64,000 nucleotides of DNA from Kovacikia minuta CCNUW1. Lineage in GTDB: Bacteria > Cyanobacteriota > Cyanobacteriia > Leptolyngbyales > Leptolyngbyaceae. How positions within the stretch are numbered: position 1 is the stretch's first letter; every line of letters starts with the position of its first letter. The DNA lies in contig NZ_CP083582.1 of assembly GCF_020091585.1 (NCBI RefSeq), positions 3,534,001-3,598,000 on the forward strand. Reading direction: 5' to 3'. This document shows, piece by piece, positions 35,769 to 45,168 of this stretch. Position numbers and translations under genes: made by a program. The notes under the pieces are model-generated. The model did not search any database and was not told the origin of the DNA. It saw nothing but the letters and a program-made list of their open reading frames with translations.

Positions 35769-37304
35769 CTACCACCCCTTTGGTGCCCGTCCAAAAAGTT
35801 TGGTCAAATTCCGTAACCGATCGCGCACTTCATCCGATAATTCTTCACCGCGATAGCGCCATTCCCAGTTGCCCTCAGGTTTGCCAGGAAAGTTCATGCG
35901 GGCACTGCTGCCATGTCCCAAGACATCTTGCATGGGAATGATCGCCACATTGGCGATCGACCCCAAAGCGGTGCGAATCAGGTTCCAGTGGATGCCCTCT
36001 TTGCCCGTTCCGCCCAGGTAATCGAGGGCAATTTCCCGTTCGTAATCGTTGAGGGACTCGAACCAACCAACCGTGGTGTCGTTGTCATGGGTTCCGGTGT
36101 AAACCACACAGTTGCGTGGGTAATTAAACGGCAAAAAAGGATTCGCCGGATCAGACCCAAAGGCAAAATGAAGCACCTTCATACCAGGGAATTCAAACCG
36201 ATCGCGGAGTTCCTCCACGCCTGGCGTAATGACCCCCAGATCCTCCGCCATGATTGGCAATTCTCCCAACTCTTGCCTCAAGGTTTCAAAAAAGGCATAT
36301 CCGGGGGCTTTTACCCATCTGCCTTTCATTGCGGTGGTTTCTCCCTTGGGAACTGCCCAAAACGCCTCAAATCCCCGGAAATGGTCAATCCGGATATAAT
36401 CGACGTAATCTCGCAACACTCGGAAGCGCTGTATCCACCAATCAAAGTTGGTCTTTCGGAGCCGCCCCCAGTTGTAGGTTGGGTTGCCCCAGAGTTGCCC
36501 GGTAGCACTGAAGTAATCAGGTGGAACCCCTGCCATCATGGCAGGTTCGCCCGTGTTCACATCCAGAGAAAAGTTTTCTGGACGAGACCAGACATCTGAG
36601 CTATCGTGGGCGACGTAAATAGGAATGTCTCCCACAATGTAAATTCCCTGGGAATTGGCGTAGCGTTTCAAGTCTGACCACTGGCGGGAGAATTCAAATT
36701 GCAGATATTTCTGGAAAAAAATCTCTCCGGGTAGCCGCATCCGATATTTTTCTAAAGTTTGGCGATCGCGTTGTGCCAGCTTCGGCTCCCACTGATTCCA
36801 GCTTGCCCCATCCAGAGCTTCCTTCAGTGCCATGAACAGGGCGTAGTCCTCCAACCAGTAAGCTTTACTCTGGCAGAATTGAGTAAATTCATCCTTCAAC
36901 TCTGGCGAAGCCTTCTCCCTAAAGTTCTCATAGGCTTTTTTTAGAAGCCGCATCTTGCACTGAATCGCCGCATCAAAATCAACCTTTTCATGCGGAAAAT
37001 CGGGTAGACCTGCAAAATCCTCATCGCTGAGCAAACCCTGATCCCTCAGTAGCTCTGGACTAATTAATAGGGGATTGCCCGCCATTGCGGAATAGCACAT
37101 ATAAGGAGAATTACCATATCCCGTGGGTCCCAACGGCAGAACCTGCCAGAGTTGCTGTCCGCTCTGGGCTAAAAAGTCAACAAAGCGGCGCGCACGAAAG
37201 CCCAAATCCCCAATCCCAAAGCGACTGGGAAAGGAGGTGGGATGCAACAAGATGCCGCTGACACGGCAATAGGACAACACAGGTTTTGAACCGGGGTAAT
37301 TCAT
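35769..37304 (-). CDS. malQ: 4-alpha-glucanotransferase (amylomaltase) MalQ
   Basis: A 511-aa GH77 enzyme that transfers malto-oligosaccharide segments in glycogen metabolism. Catalytic residues: nucleophile Asp in YIRIDHFRGFEAFW, acid Glu in IMAEDLGVIT, and the stabilising Asp in TGTHDNDTTVGW. The GDIPIYVAHDSSDVW stretch is typical. Normal length for the bacterial type; starts MNYPGSKPVLSYCRVSGILLHPTSFPS. It is on the same strand as the CocE-like gene, and the two together may form an operon with crr6. Confidence 0.94.
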   Translation of the reverse strand: MNYPGSKPVLSYCRVSGILLHPTSFPSRFGIGDLGFRARRFVDFLAQSGQQLWQVLPLGPTGYGNSPYMCYSAMAGNPLLISPELLRDQGLLSDEDFAGLPDFPHEKVDFDAAIQCKMRLLKKAYENFREKASPELKDEFTQFCQSKAYWLEDYALFMALKEALDGASWNQWEPKLAQRDRQTLEKYRMRLPGEIFFQKYLQFEFSRQWSDLKRYANSQGIYIVGDIPIYVAHDSSDVWSRPENFSLDVNTGEPAMMAGVPPDYFSATGQLWGNPTYNWGRLRKTNFDWWIQRFRVLRDYVDYIRIDHFRGFEAFWAVPKGETTAMKGRWVKAPGYAFFETLRQELGELPIMAEDLGVITPGVEELRDRFEFPGMKVLHFAFGSDPANPFLPFNYPRNCVVYTGTHDNDTTVGWFESLNDYEREIALDYLGGTGKEGIHWNLIRTALGSIANVAIIPMQDVLGHGSSARMNFPGKPEGNWEWRYRGEELSDEVRDRLRNLTKLFGRAPKGW

Positions 37305-37606
37305 AGTAGAGAGAGAGAGAAGGAAAGATACAGGGGGTAGGATAGGGAATAAAAAATAGAGGAATTAAAAGGCAGAACCAGTTACAGGGTATAGGGTACT
37401 TGGGTAAAGGGATTAAAAAATAGATCCGCTAAACACTGAATAGATCCGAATTTCAAAAACAATTTCGTCTAACTTGCCAGAGTCTACCGTAATCTTCCGT
37501 TAGACTGTATCACCCAGCAGAAAGAAGACGGTAGGAGAAAACCCTAAAGGTAAGGCTGTCTAACAACTCATCTACTATAATTTGGCTAACAACCAGGTAT
37601 TGACTA
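37305..37606. other. Intergenic region, no gene
   Basis: A GA-repeat (GAGAGAGAGAG) follows the malQ start region, with GGGTAGGATAGGG and AGGGTATAGGGTAC repeats. No recognisable regulatory site beyond the expected divergent promoters for malQ and the TVP38 gene. Confidence 0.5.
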
Positions 37607-38266
37607 ATGCTTTTTGATGGGATTGTTCCCGTAGCTGGGAGTTTAGGTCAGGTTAATCCCCAGGCAATTTTGCAGAATGCCTTGCTGTGGGTGCAGAACC
37701 TGGGAGCGATCGGCACGATCGCATTCATCGCAATTTATGTTCTAGCAACCATTCTTTTCATCCCCGCTTCATTTCTAACCCTGGGAGGAGGTGCCCTTTT
37801 TGGGGTCGTTTGGGGAACGGTTTTTGTTTTTGTAGGGGCTTCAGTGGGTGCCACCCTTGCCTTTTTGATTGGCAGATACCTGGCACAGGGTTGGGTGATC
37901 AAGCAAATCGAGGGAAATGATAAGTTGAGCGCGATTAATGCAGCGATTGCCAGGGAAGGCTTCAAAATTGTTCTGTTGACCCGACTTTCGCCAATTTTTC
38001 CGTTTAATTTGTTGAACTATGCGCTTAGCATTACGCAGGTTTCCCTCAAAGACTATCTTTACGGATTCATCGGGATGGTTCCAGGAACAGTCCTGTATGT
38101 TTATCTTGGAGCAGTGATTGGGGATGTTGCTGACCTGACGAGCAAGCGAGAACGCACCTCAACAGAATGGATACTTTATGGAGTTGGTTTAGTTGCAACG
38201 GTAGCTGTGGTAATTTATGTCACGCAGCTTGCCCGAAAGGCACTGAATGAAAGGCTTGAATTATGA
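37607..38266 (+). CDS. TVP38/TMEM64-family membrane protein (SNARE-associated/DedA superfamily)
   Basis: A 219-aa polytopic membrane protein: segments at about 37-58 (IGTIAFIAIYVLATILFIPASF), 63-88, then the family motif FKIVLLTRLSPIFPFNLLNYALSITQVSLKDYLYGFIGMVPGTVLYVYLGA, and a last segment near 191-210. The GRYLAQGW/RLSP pattern marks the VTT domain. The family is tied to membrane homeostasis and lipid scrambling; no substrate is proven here. Stands alone. Confidence 0.85.
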   Translation: MLFDGIVPVAGSLGQVNPQAILQNALLWVQNLGAIGTIAFIAIYVLATILFIPASFLTLGGGALFGVVWGTVFVFVGASVGATLAFLIGRYLAQGWVIKQIEGNDKLSAINAAIAREGFKIVLLTRLSPIFPFNLLNYALSITQVSLKDYLYGFIGMVPGTVLYVYLGAVIGDVADLTSKRERTSTEWILYGVGLVATVAVVIYVTQLARKALNERLEL

Positions 38267-38468
38267 TGTAAGCAGATACTTTAAGACCTGCGATCGTTCT
38301 GCATAGGGGCTTGGTAATATCGGGGAAGTTCCTCCTGGCCCGATGCAATTGATTGAAGTCAATGCATCAACGGTTGCTGATGTTGAACTTTATCCTTCAC
38401 CCTTTGTCTTTCCTTTTGTCCTCTCCTTTTTAAATAAACTGTTTCGATAAAAGTTTTGGGAGGTTTGT

Positions 38469-39023
38469 ATGGGTTCCAAAGCTGAGTGGTCGTTGTTTGA
38501 TTGGGAAACAAATCGAGATGAAATGGACGTGCAATCCCTTTTGCGAAGGTATGCCCAGGGAGAGCGAAATTTTCGAGAGTTGAATCTTAGTGGTTTTGGA
38601 TTATGGCGGATTGACCTGAGTGGGGCGGATTTGGGAGGAGCGGATCTGGTCGGTGCAGATTTACGGGAGGCAAACCTGAAAGGCGTAAACCTGAGTGGGG
38701 CAAATCTAACGGGGGCAAATCTGCGGCGGGCAAACCTGACCGAGGCAAAGTTGATTCTGACCATGATGCGGGGGGCAAATCTGGAGCGGGCAGAGTTGAC
38801 GAAGGCAATTTTGAACAAAACAGATTTGCGCTGGGCAAATTTGAGTGGGGCAAACTTAAGTGGTGCCGATCTGAGTCGTGCAAATTTGATGGATGGTAAC
38901 CTGGCTGGTGCGATCGTCAGAGGTGCAAACCTGAAACAGGCAAAGTGGAACTTAAGCCAGACCGACCTGAACCAGGTCGATTTGGGTTGGGCAATCATGC
39001 CCGATGGCACGGTTCATGAATAG
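38469..39023 (+). CDS. Pentapeptide-repeat protein, 184 aa
   Basis: From residue about 35 the protein is a run of A(D/N)LxX pentapeptides (LSGADLGGADLVGADLREANLKGVNLSGANLTG...), which fold as a right-handed quadrilateral beta-helix. No other domain; cytoplasmic. Such proteins are very common in cyanobacteria with mostly unknown roles. GGGAGG lies 8 bp before the ATG. The minus strand over this gene also stays open but is only a mirror of the repeat codons. Confidence 0.88.
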   Translation: MGSKAEWSLFDWETNRDEMDVQSLLRRYAQGERNFRELNLSGFGLWRIDLSGADLGGADLVGADLREANLKGVNLSGANLTGANLRRANLTEAKLILTMMRGANLERAELTKAILNKTDLRWANLSGANLSGADLSRANLMDGNLAGAIVRGANLKQAKWNLSQTDLNQVDLGWAIMPDGTVHE

Positions 39024-39027
39024 GCAC

Positions 39028-40122
39028 TCAAATTTCTACGGTGACCACCGATCCCTGAGGCGGGTTCTGTTCGATCGTAATCTTACCTCCGTGGGCTTCA
39101 GCAACCATTTTGCAGAAAGCCAGGGAAAGTCCGATCTGAGAAGTTCCACAGGTCAGCGTTCCTGACTCATATTGGGACAGGATAGATTGCTGCAAATCTT
39201 TACTGAGGCTGGAACCTTGATCGACTACTCGAACCAGGGCATGCCTGACAGATTCCGATCGGTCAGGAAGTTCAATCTGCACCGTAATGGTGCTGCCTGT
39301 AGGCGAAGACTGGATTGCGTTGGCAATTAAATTGTCGAGCAGTCGATGGAACAGGTTCGTATCGATCGCCACCCATCGCCTTTGCTCCGAAAGTTCCAGC
39401 AGGAGTTGGATTTGCTTGGCGTCGGCGATCGGCTGAAAATTAGCAATCACGACTTCTGCCAATTCGCATAAATCCACTTCCACCCGATTCAGCACCAACC
39501 GACCCGATTCCATCTTTGCCAGTCTGACCAGACCATTAATCACCGCATCAATCTCTGACCCAGCCGCATAAACCAGTTCAGCCCGTTGCCGATCCTGAGG
39601 TTCCAGGTTGCTTTGTAACAGTAGGTGGCTTCCCAATAGCACCGTAGACATCGGTTGGCGCAGATCTTCCACAACCAACTTAGACAAATCCCGACGCAAA
39701 TTCAGCGTAGCTTGCAGGGCATCATACTGCTGCTTGATGCGGAGCATCGAACGAACACGGGCACGCAGTTCTAAACCATTGACGGGTTTAGTCAAAAAAT
39801 CATCGGCTCCCGATTCGAGCGATCGTGCCAGATCCTCCTTAGAATCTAAGGCTGTCACCATAATTACGGGAATGGGTTGCCAGTTGGGATTTGCCTTAAC
39901 CCGACGACAGGTTTCAATCCCATCTAACTCTGGCATCATGACATCCAACAAAATGACATCCGGAAGAGGCACGTCAGGCGGACTCGACTCCAAACGGTTC
40001 AAAGCTTCTATGCCACTGTCAAAATAGGTCAGGCGATACCCTTCCCGCCGCAGCAATAGCTCAATCACCTCGAACCCATTTGGTTCGTCATCAACCACCC
40101 ATACCGATTGCATCCGATCCAT
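39028..40122 (-). CDS. Receiver domain fused to a histidine-kinase-like module lacking the usual His
   Basis: Residues 1-125: receiver domain with Asp pair in VVDDEP, phospho-acceptor Asp in VILLDVMMPELDG, Thr in IMVTALDS and Lys in LTKPVNG. Residues about 140-225: a dimerisation-like helix pair where the H-E-L-R-x-P box reads VVEDLRQPM, so the phospho-acceptor His is replaced by Glu. Residues 250-362: HATPase with N-box LLDNLIANAIQ, and ISLAFCKMVAEAHGGKI-type G2 region. It may act as a sensor scaffold instead of a kinase. ATG 40122 has GGAG eight bases upstream. It is convergent with the pentapeptide gene. Confidence 0.82.
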   Translation of the reverse strand: MDRMQSVWVVDDEPNGFEVIELLLRREGYRLTYFDSGIEALNRLESSPPDVPLPDVILLDVMMPELDGIETCRRVKANPNWQPIPVIMVTALDSKEDLARSLESGADDFLTKPVNGLELRARVRSMLRIKQQYDALQATLNLRRDLSKLVVEDLRQPMSTVLLGSHLLLQSNLEPQDRQRAELVYAAGSEIDAVINGLVRLAKMESGRLVLNRVEVDLCELAEVVIANFQPIADAKQIQLLLELSEQRRWVAIDTNLFHRLLDNLIANAIQSSPTGSTITVQIELPDRSESVRHALVRVVDQGSSLSKDLQQSILSQYESGTLTCGTSQIGLSLAFCKMVAEAHGGKITIEQNPPQGSVVTVEI

Positions 40123-40388
40123 CCCAGCCACTCCCCAACTTTTAACCGGACATCCTCAACCAAACGGAGAGAATTCTACCGATTTAAACAGATCTCCCGT
40201 GGATGTTTGCCTCGAACCCAATCCCCCCAGTCCCCGTTGGTAGTATCGCACACCGCTGAAAGTTCCATACCCCTATCCACCCCATTGAACCCTGCTTTTG
40301 GAGGAAGTCTGAAGACCGGGAAAGCTCGGAGAATAGACTAGTTTGTTATTTTTCATACCTCCGCTATCCTTTTCCCGATTGATGACCT

Positions 40389-41672
40389 ATGAAGTTTAGA
40401 GCCAAACAATTCCTGCCTGCTATGCCTGCATTGCGATCGCGCAACTATCGGCTCTTCTTCTTTGGGCAGGGAATTTCTTTAATTGGCAATTGGATGACTC
40501 TAACAGCGACGATTTGGCTGGTTTATCATCTAACCAATTCAGCTCTGATGCTGGGGATTGTAGGGTTTGCCAGTCAGTTTCCTAACTTTGTCTTGACCCC
40601 GTTTGCCGGGGTGTTAGTAGACCAATGGAATCGCCATAAGACCATCATCGTGACGCAAGTTCTGGCGATGATCCAATCGCTAACGTTGGCAACCCTAGCA
40701 CTGACAAACTCGATCCAGATCTGGCAAATCATCGTTCTTAGCATCTGTCAGGGTTGCATCAATGCCTTTGATATGCCAGCCCGCCAGGCATTTGTCGTAA
40801 AAATGGTAGACCGCAAAGAGGACTTAGGAAACGCGATCGCCCTCAACTCTTCCATTTTTAGCGGTGCCCGCCTGATTGGTCCAGCGATCGCAGGAATTGT
40901 CATCGCCGCCGTCGGAACGGGCACCTGCTTTCTGATCGATGGGGTGAGTTACATCGCGGTTATCGCGGGCTTGCTGGCAATGAAATTGCCCCCCTTGCCG
41001 GGAGGAATTCCGAAATCCTCAAACACTATCCTGCAACAGTTAAAGGAAGGGTTTGACTATGCCTTTGGGTTTCCACCCATCCGTTCAATTTTGTTATTAA
41101 TTGCCCTGGTCAGCTTTGTCGGCATGCCCTACACCACCCTGGCACCAATTTTTGCCCGTGAAATACTGCACGGTGGTCCGGAAACGCTCGGCTTTTTGAT
41201 GGCAGCCGCAGGGTTGGGAGCATTGCTGTCAGCAGGTTACCTGAGTACTCGACCCAGTGTGCTGGGATTGACCAAGTTAATTGCGATCGCCCCCGCGATT
41301 TTTGGTGCAGCCCTAATCACCTTTGCCTTTTCCCGCGTTCTGTGGCTTTCCCTCCTCGCAATGTTGGTGCTTGGCATGAGCCTGATTCTGCAACACACCT
41401 CTGGCAATACCGTCCTGCAAACGATCGTGGATGAGGACAAACGAGGCAGAGTATTGAGTTTTTACCTGATGGCATTTACCAGTATGGTTACCTTCGGCAA
41501 TCTACTAGCAGGCACCCTTGCCAGTTGGATTGGCGCACCTGACACCCTCACAATTGGCGGTGTTCTCTGCATTGCAGGTTCTCTAGCCTTTATCCGCCAA
41601 TTACCCAGCATGCGAAATCATATCCGCCCCATTTACCGCCGCATAGGAGTACTCCCTCAAACTCCGACCTGA
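40389..41672 (+). CDS. MFS transporter (EntS/MFS_3-like exporter)
   Basis: A 427-aa 12-helix transporter. The start LPAMPALRSRNYRLFFFGQGISLIGNWMTLTATIWLVYHLTNSALMLGIVGFASQFPNF and the DQWNRHKTIIVTQ loop match the MFS_3 group, which includes the enterobactin exporter EntS. Central loop near 195-225, last helix LTIGGVLCIAGSLAFI. Cargo unknown; drug or siderophore export is a family inference. Alone on this strand. Confidence 0.85.
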   Translation: MKFRAKQFLPAMPALRSRNYRLFFFGQGISLIGNWMTLTATIWLVYHLTNSALMLGIVGFASQFPNFVLTPFAGVLVDQWNRHKTIIVTQVLAMIQSLTLATLALTNSIQIWQIIVLSICQGCINAFDMPARQAFVVKMVDRKEDLGNAIALNSSIFSGARLIGPAIAGIVIAAVGTGTCFLIDGVSYIAVIAGLLAMKLPPLPGGIPKSSNTILQQLKEGFDYAFGFPPIRSILLLIALVSFVGMPYTTLAPIFAREILHGGPETLGFLMAAAGLGALLSAGYLSTRPSVLGLTKLIAIAPAIFGAALITFAFSRVLWLSLLAMLVLGMSLILQHTSGNTVLQTIVDEDKRGRVLSFYLMAFTSMVTFGNLLAGTLASWIGAPDTLTIGGVLCIAGSLAFIRQLPSMRNHIRPIYRRIGVLPQTPT

Positions 41673-41853
41673 TCGATTGGATGCCCGATTTTAATCGAAG
41701 ATAAACCGCGATCGCTCATGTCTCTTAGAAGCTGAGAAGACAAACCACGAACATTGGTATTTGTACGATTTAGATTGGCGCGCCTGCTTGGCTGCCAGCC
41801 ATTTGTGGGCATGCTTTGATTACAGCATTAACAGGTTTAAGCCTGCCACAACT

Positions 41854-42078
41854 ATGATTCGCCTCAAAACTGCAATCCCGATCTTGTTGGTTCTGACTTT
41901 GATTTTTGTTGGCTTTGGTGATCAATTTTTACCCCAACCGCTGAAGGGTGCCAGCTACAAAACCCGGACTGCCCTGAATCAAATGATGGAATCGTCGTTT
42001 AAAGTATGGCAGCCCAAGAGCAAACCCTATGGGCGAACTGAGAAGGCACTGGAGGATGCGGAAAAGGGGAAGAATTAG
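41854..42078 (+). CDS. Small membrane-anchored protein, 74 aa
   Basis: One N-terminal membrane segment (IPILLVLTLIFVGFGDQFLP) followed by a positively charged tail (ASYKTRTALNQMMESSFKVWQPKSKPYGRTEKALED). Similar short proteins with KTR...FKVWQPK occur in many cyanobacteria as hypotheticals. ATG 41854 is chosen; the frame is open upstream to 41761 without support. It lies about 75 bp before leuB. Confidence 0.7.
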   Translation: MIRLKTAIPILLVLTLIFVGFGDQFLPQPLKGASYKTRTALNQMMESSFKVWQPKSKPYGRTEKALEDAEKGKN

Positions 42079-42154
42079 TCAGGTGGCAGGTGGTAGAGGG
42101 TATGATAGAATGCCGCATTTCTTTCTCGTGGCATATCAGCACAGGTGATACCCT

Positions 42155-43237
42155 ATGACCCAGCACTATCGAATTACGCTTCTTCCAGGCGATGGGATCG
42201 GTCCTGAAATTATGGCAGTTGCAGTGACAGTGCTGAAAACGGTAGCGGAACAACTGGATCTGTCTTTTGAATTTCAGGAAGCTCTGATGGGGGGAGCAGC
42301 GATCGATGCCAAGGGTGAACCCCTTCCAATGGAAACCCTGGAAGTGTGTAGAAATAGCGATGCGGTTCTGCTGTCAGCGATCGGGGGGGATCAGTGGGAT
42401 ACTTTGCCGCGCCATTTGCGCCCCGAAACCGGACTGCTGGGGCTAAGGGCGGGTTTGGGGCTGTTTGCCAATCTGCGTCCCGCAAAAATTTTGCCTCAGT
42501 TAATTGATGCCTCAAGTCTCAAGCGGGAAGTGGTAGACGGCGTAGATATTATGGTCGTGCGGGAACTGACAGGTGGCGTTTATTTTGGTCAGCCCAAAGG
42601 AATTTTTACTACCGAAACGGGGGAAAAACGGGGGGTAAACACGATGGCCTACACCGAGTCCGAAATCGATCGGATCGGGCGGGTGGCATTTGAAACCGCA
42701 CTGAAGCGCGGGAAAAAATTGTGTTCAGTGGATAAGGCAAACGTGCTGGAAGTTTCCCAGTTGTGGCGTGATCGTATGACGACCTTAGCTGCCGAGTACC
42801 CCGATGTCGAACTCTCCCACATGTATGTGGATAATGCCGCCATGCAACTTTTGCGCTGGCCCAAACAATTTGACACGATTGTCACCAGCAATCTATTTGG
42901 CGATATTCTTTCAGATGCTGCGGCAATGCTAACGGGCAGCATTGGCATGTTACCCTCCGCCAGTTTGGGGGCATCCGGTCCAGGTCTGTTTGAACCTGTG
43001 CATGGTTCCGCTCCCGATATCGCTGGACAGGATAAGGCAAATCCCCTGGCGATGGTACTCAGCGCTGCAATGATGTTGCGTTATGGATTAAATCAAGCGA
43101 TCGCAGCGGATCGAATTGAGCAAGCTGTGCTAAAAGTGTTAGACCAGGGCGACAGAACAGCGGATATTATGTCTGAGGGCATGACGTTGCTGGGTTGTCA
43201 GGCAATGGGAAATGCCCTGATTCAGGCGATTTCATGA
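42155..43237 (+). CDS. leuB: 3-isopropylmalate dehydrogenase LeuB
   Basis: A 360-aa NAD-dependent dehydrogenase of leucine synthesis. Motifs: [14 protein letters not shown] at the N-terminus, [35 protein letters not shown] (substrate and Mg site), [14 protein letters not shown], and the NAD-binding [20 protein letters not shown]. Length and start ([13 protein letters not shown]) are normal. Single gene, no leuCD nearby. Confidence 0.95.
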   Translation: MTQHYRITLLPGDGIGPEIMAVAVTVLKTVAEQLDLSFEFQEALMGGAAIDAKGEPLPMETLEVCRNSDAVLLSAIGGDQWDTLPRHLRPETGLLGLRAGLGLFANLRPAKILPQLIDASSLKREVVDGVDIMVVRELTGGVYFGQPKGIFTTETGEKRGVNTMAYTESEIDRIGRVAFETALKRGKKLCSVDKANVLEVSQLWRDRMTTLAAEYPDVELSHMYVDNAAMQLLRWPKQFDTIVTSNLFGDILSDAAAMLTGSIGMLPSASLGASGPGLFEPVHGSAPDIAGQDKANPLAMVLSAAMMLRYGLNQAIAADRIEQAVLKVLDQGDRTADIMSEGMTLLGCQAMGNALIQAIS

Positions 43238-43244
43238 ATATCCC

Positions 43245-43565
43245 TTGCCTAAACCGTACAAGTATACTAGAGTCGAGCAAAACAATAGGGGTAGACAGGT
43301 GGTATACGTATCACAAAAACAAACGCATAGTAGTCGAGTGGATGATTCAGATTTCACATCTCTGCTAGATCCCTCCCTGATCCGTTCGGCGAGGCAAATC
43401 TACACAACCTATTACGAAGTCCATCCTGGGCTGATTCAACGTCCGATCGGAGTCGCAATTAACCGTTTCACCCATCGAGGAAAACTAATTTTTTCAGGCA
43501 AACCTGTTCTCCTACCACAGGAGTGCTTTGTTCCGTTTAGCCAGATTGAGTCGGAATTGTATTAG
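43245..43565 (+). CDS. Hypothetical protein, about 106 aa (start uncertain)
   Basis: An open frame directly after leuB, with TTG as nominal start and no better codon near it; ATG 43235 belongs to a different frame that stops after 44 codons. The translation (KYTRVEQNNRGRQVVYVSQKQTHSSRVDDSDF, then IQRPIGVAINRFTHRGKLIFSGKPVLLPQECFVPF) reads like a real soluble domain. I cannot assign it. It may have lost its start. Confidence 0.45.
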   Translation: MPKPYKYTRVEQNNRGRQVVYVSQKQTHSSRVDDSDFTSLLDPSLIRSARQIYTTYYEVHPGLIQRPIGVAINRFTHRGKLIFSGKPVLLPQECFVPFSQIESELY

Positions 43566-43712
43566 GGACTAGGAGCTAAGGGCTAGGGGCTAGATTCCCA
43601 TGACCCTCCCCCAACCCCCAAGCATGAAAATAAGGAGCCAGCAGCCAGGAGTTAGGAGGACTATTCCAGATTCTGGCTCCTGGGTTCTATTTTTTAGTCA
43701 GGAGTTATCGCC

Positions 43713-43804
43713 GAATGGCACTGACTCAAGGAGTTTTAGATCCCCGGATTCTTCGAGAATCTGGGGATCTGTGCGCTTAATTTTTGCTTATTTCAGTGCC
43801 ATTC
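43713..43804. repeat. Nested inverted repeat with inner hairpin
   Basis: Outer arms GAATGGCACTGA and TCAGTGCCATTC are exact complements and enclose an inner hairpin (43738-43770) of AGATCCCCGGATTCT and AGAATCTGGGGATCT with one mismatch. The nesting is characteristic of MITE or relict insertion ends. Confidence 0.7.
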
Positions 43805-43828
43805 AGTTATAGCCATAGCGATGAAGGT

Positions 43829-43964
43829 TAGACCTGATTGACTGACAAAATTACTGGAAGGCGCATTCTACTGTAGGGGCAGGTTTTACCGAAATGCTGA
43901 CCGTAAGGCGATCTCAAACTGGCTAAACCTGCCCTTACAGAGATTTGTCAGCCAATCAGGATTA
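43829..43964. mobile_element. MITE-like element, about 136 bp
   Basis: 21-bp imperfect terminal inverted repeats (TAGACCTGATTGACTGACAA on the left, TAATCCTGATTGGCTGACAA read inward from the right) surround an inner inverted repeat (TGTAGGGGCAGGTTTTA with AAACCTGCCCTTACA). No reading frame inside. Target duplication not resolved. Confidence 0.6.
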
Positions 43965-44189
43965 GGACATTTCATATCACTGAAACTCCTTATCCCTGGT
44001 TATTTCTTCCCTGACCCCTGACCCCTGACACCCGCTATAGAACCTGGAGATTTTGGATTTTAGATTTTGGATTTTAGATTGGTTTCCACAGTGTGGGTAC
44101 ACTCTTGATGGATAGTGAGCTGAGGGTTAGGAACCGTTTTTTCTCTAGCCCCTAGCTCCTGACCCCTGATCCCTAGCCCCTAACCTCGC

Positions 44190-45012
44190 ATGGATTTTTT
44201 GCTTGAGTTACCTGCCACACTGATTGTTTTTGCCTTAGGAGCGTCAGTAGGCAGTTTCTTGAATGTGGTCATTTACCGTCTGCCCGCAGGGCTATCGCTG
44301 CTGCATCCGCCATCTCGTTGCCCAAAGTGCTTGCATCGGCTGCGCAAGCACGAAAATGTCCCCGTGTTGGGCTGGTTCTGGCTTAAAGGACGCTGTGCCC
44401 ACTGCAAAACGCCCATTTCTGCCCGTTATCCCCTGGTAGAAGGCGCAACTGGAATTTTATTTGTTCTGAGCTTCTGGATGTTTGGATGGTCCTGGCAAAC
44501 CATCGGCTATTGGTTTTTTTTAAGTTGGCTTCTGTCCCTATCTTTGATTGATCTGGATACCATGACCCTGCCCAACCCCCTGACCCAATCGGGGCTTGTG
44601 GCGGGGTTAGTTTTTCAGGCGGTTTCTGGGTACTTGACCACTTCCACCCTGGCAGGTTCTCTGAGCCAATTGATGCAGGGAATTGGGGGAGCAGTTCTGG
44701 GGTTGTGGCTGTTAGACCTGATTACGATCGCAGGCACCTTTGCCCTGGGACAAGCTGCAATGGGTGGTGGAGATGCCAAACTGTCGAGCCATGATGGGGG
44801 CCTGGTTAGGCTGGAAATACCTACTACTCGCAGGCTTCCTCGCCTGCGCGATCGGAGCCTTTGTGGGAGGAGGGGCGATCGCCCTCGGTTGGCTCAACCG
44901 CCGCCAACCCATGCCCTTTGGTCCCTTCCTGGCATTGGGATCAGTCCTGGCTGCCTTCTGGGGACAGGCGATCGTCTCAACCTATTTGAGTATCTTTTTT
45001 CCCTTAGTATAA
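44190..45012 (+). pseudogene. pilD: Prepilin peptidase / N-methyltransferase, one-base frame break
   Basis: PilD cleaves and methylates type IV prepilins. Seen: membrane segments, the two Cys pairs of the methylase loop (CPKCLHRLRKHE and CAHCKTPISARY), catalytic Asp in SLIDLDTMTLPNPL and GGGDAKL. The frame then goes wrong: in the frame of the N-terminus it reads SSHDGGLVRLEIPTTRRLP, while the +1 frame gives AMMGAWLGWKYLLLAGFL and the last helices ending FFPLV. A single extra base within 44784-44790 explains it. Corrected length about 274 aa. Either a recent mutation or a sequencing error. Confidence 0.85.
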
Positions 45013-45099
45013 AAGGCAGAGGGCAGAAGGGAATAGGTATCAAAGTTCCCTTGTGAAGTTTCCCCAACCAATCACGAACAATCAATCAACGATCACTAA

Positions 45100-45165
45100 T
45101 TCCCCAACTCAAAACTTAAAACTTAGAACTTAAAACTCTTAATTCTTAATTCTTAATTCTCAATT
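45100..45165. repeat. Heptamer repeat tract (AAAACTT / AATTCTT)
   Basis: Tandem AAAACTTAAAACTTAG, then CTTAATTCTTAATTCT, directly before the start of the TPR/FkbM gene. STRR-class repeat. Confidence 0.75.
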
Positions 45166-45168
45166 CCC

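Larger units (their letters stand above)
43566..44189. other. 620-bp gene-free region full of repeats and inverted repeats
   Basis: Contains AGGGGCTAGGAGCT/ GGGGCTAG repeats at its start, an inverted repeat at 43713-43804 enclosing a hairpin (43738-43770), a MITE-like element at 43829-43964, TGACCCCTGACCCCTGAC heptamers near 44010-44030, and GGATTTT/AGATTTT heptamers at 44050-44078. No gene seen. Confidence 0.65.

Noticed and set aside
38390-39010. 206-aa Arg/Ser-rich minus-strand frame
   Set aside because: Exact mirror of the pentapeptide-repeat codons; its composition follows from the opposite strand.
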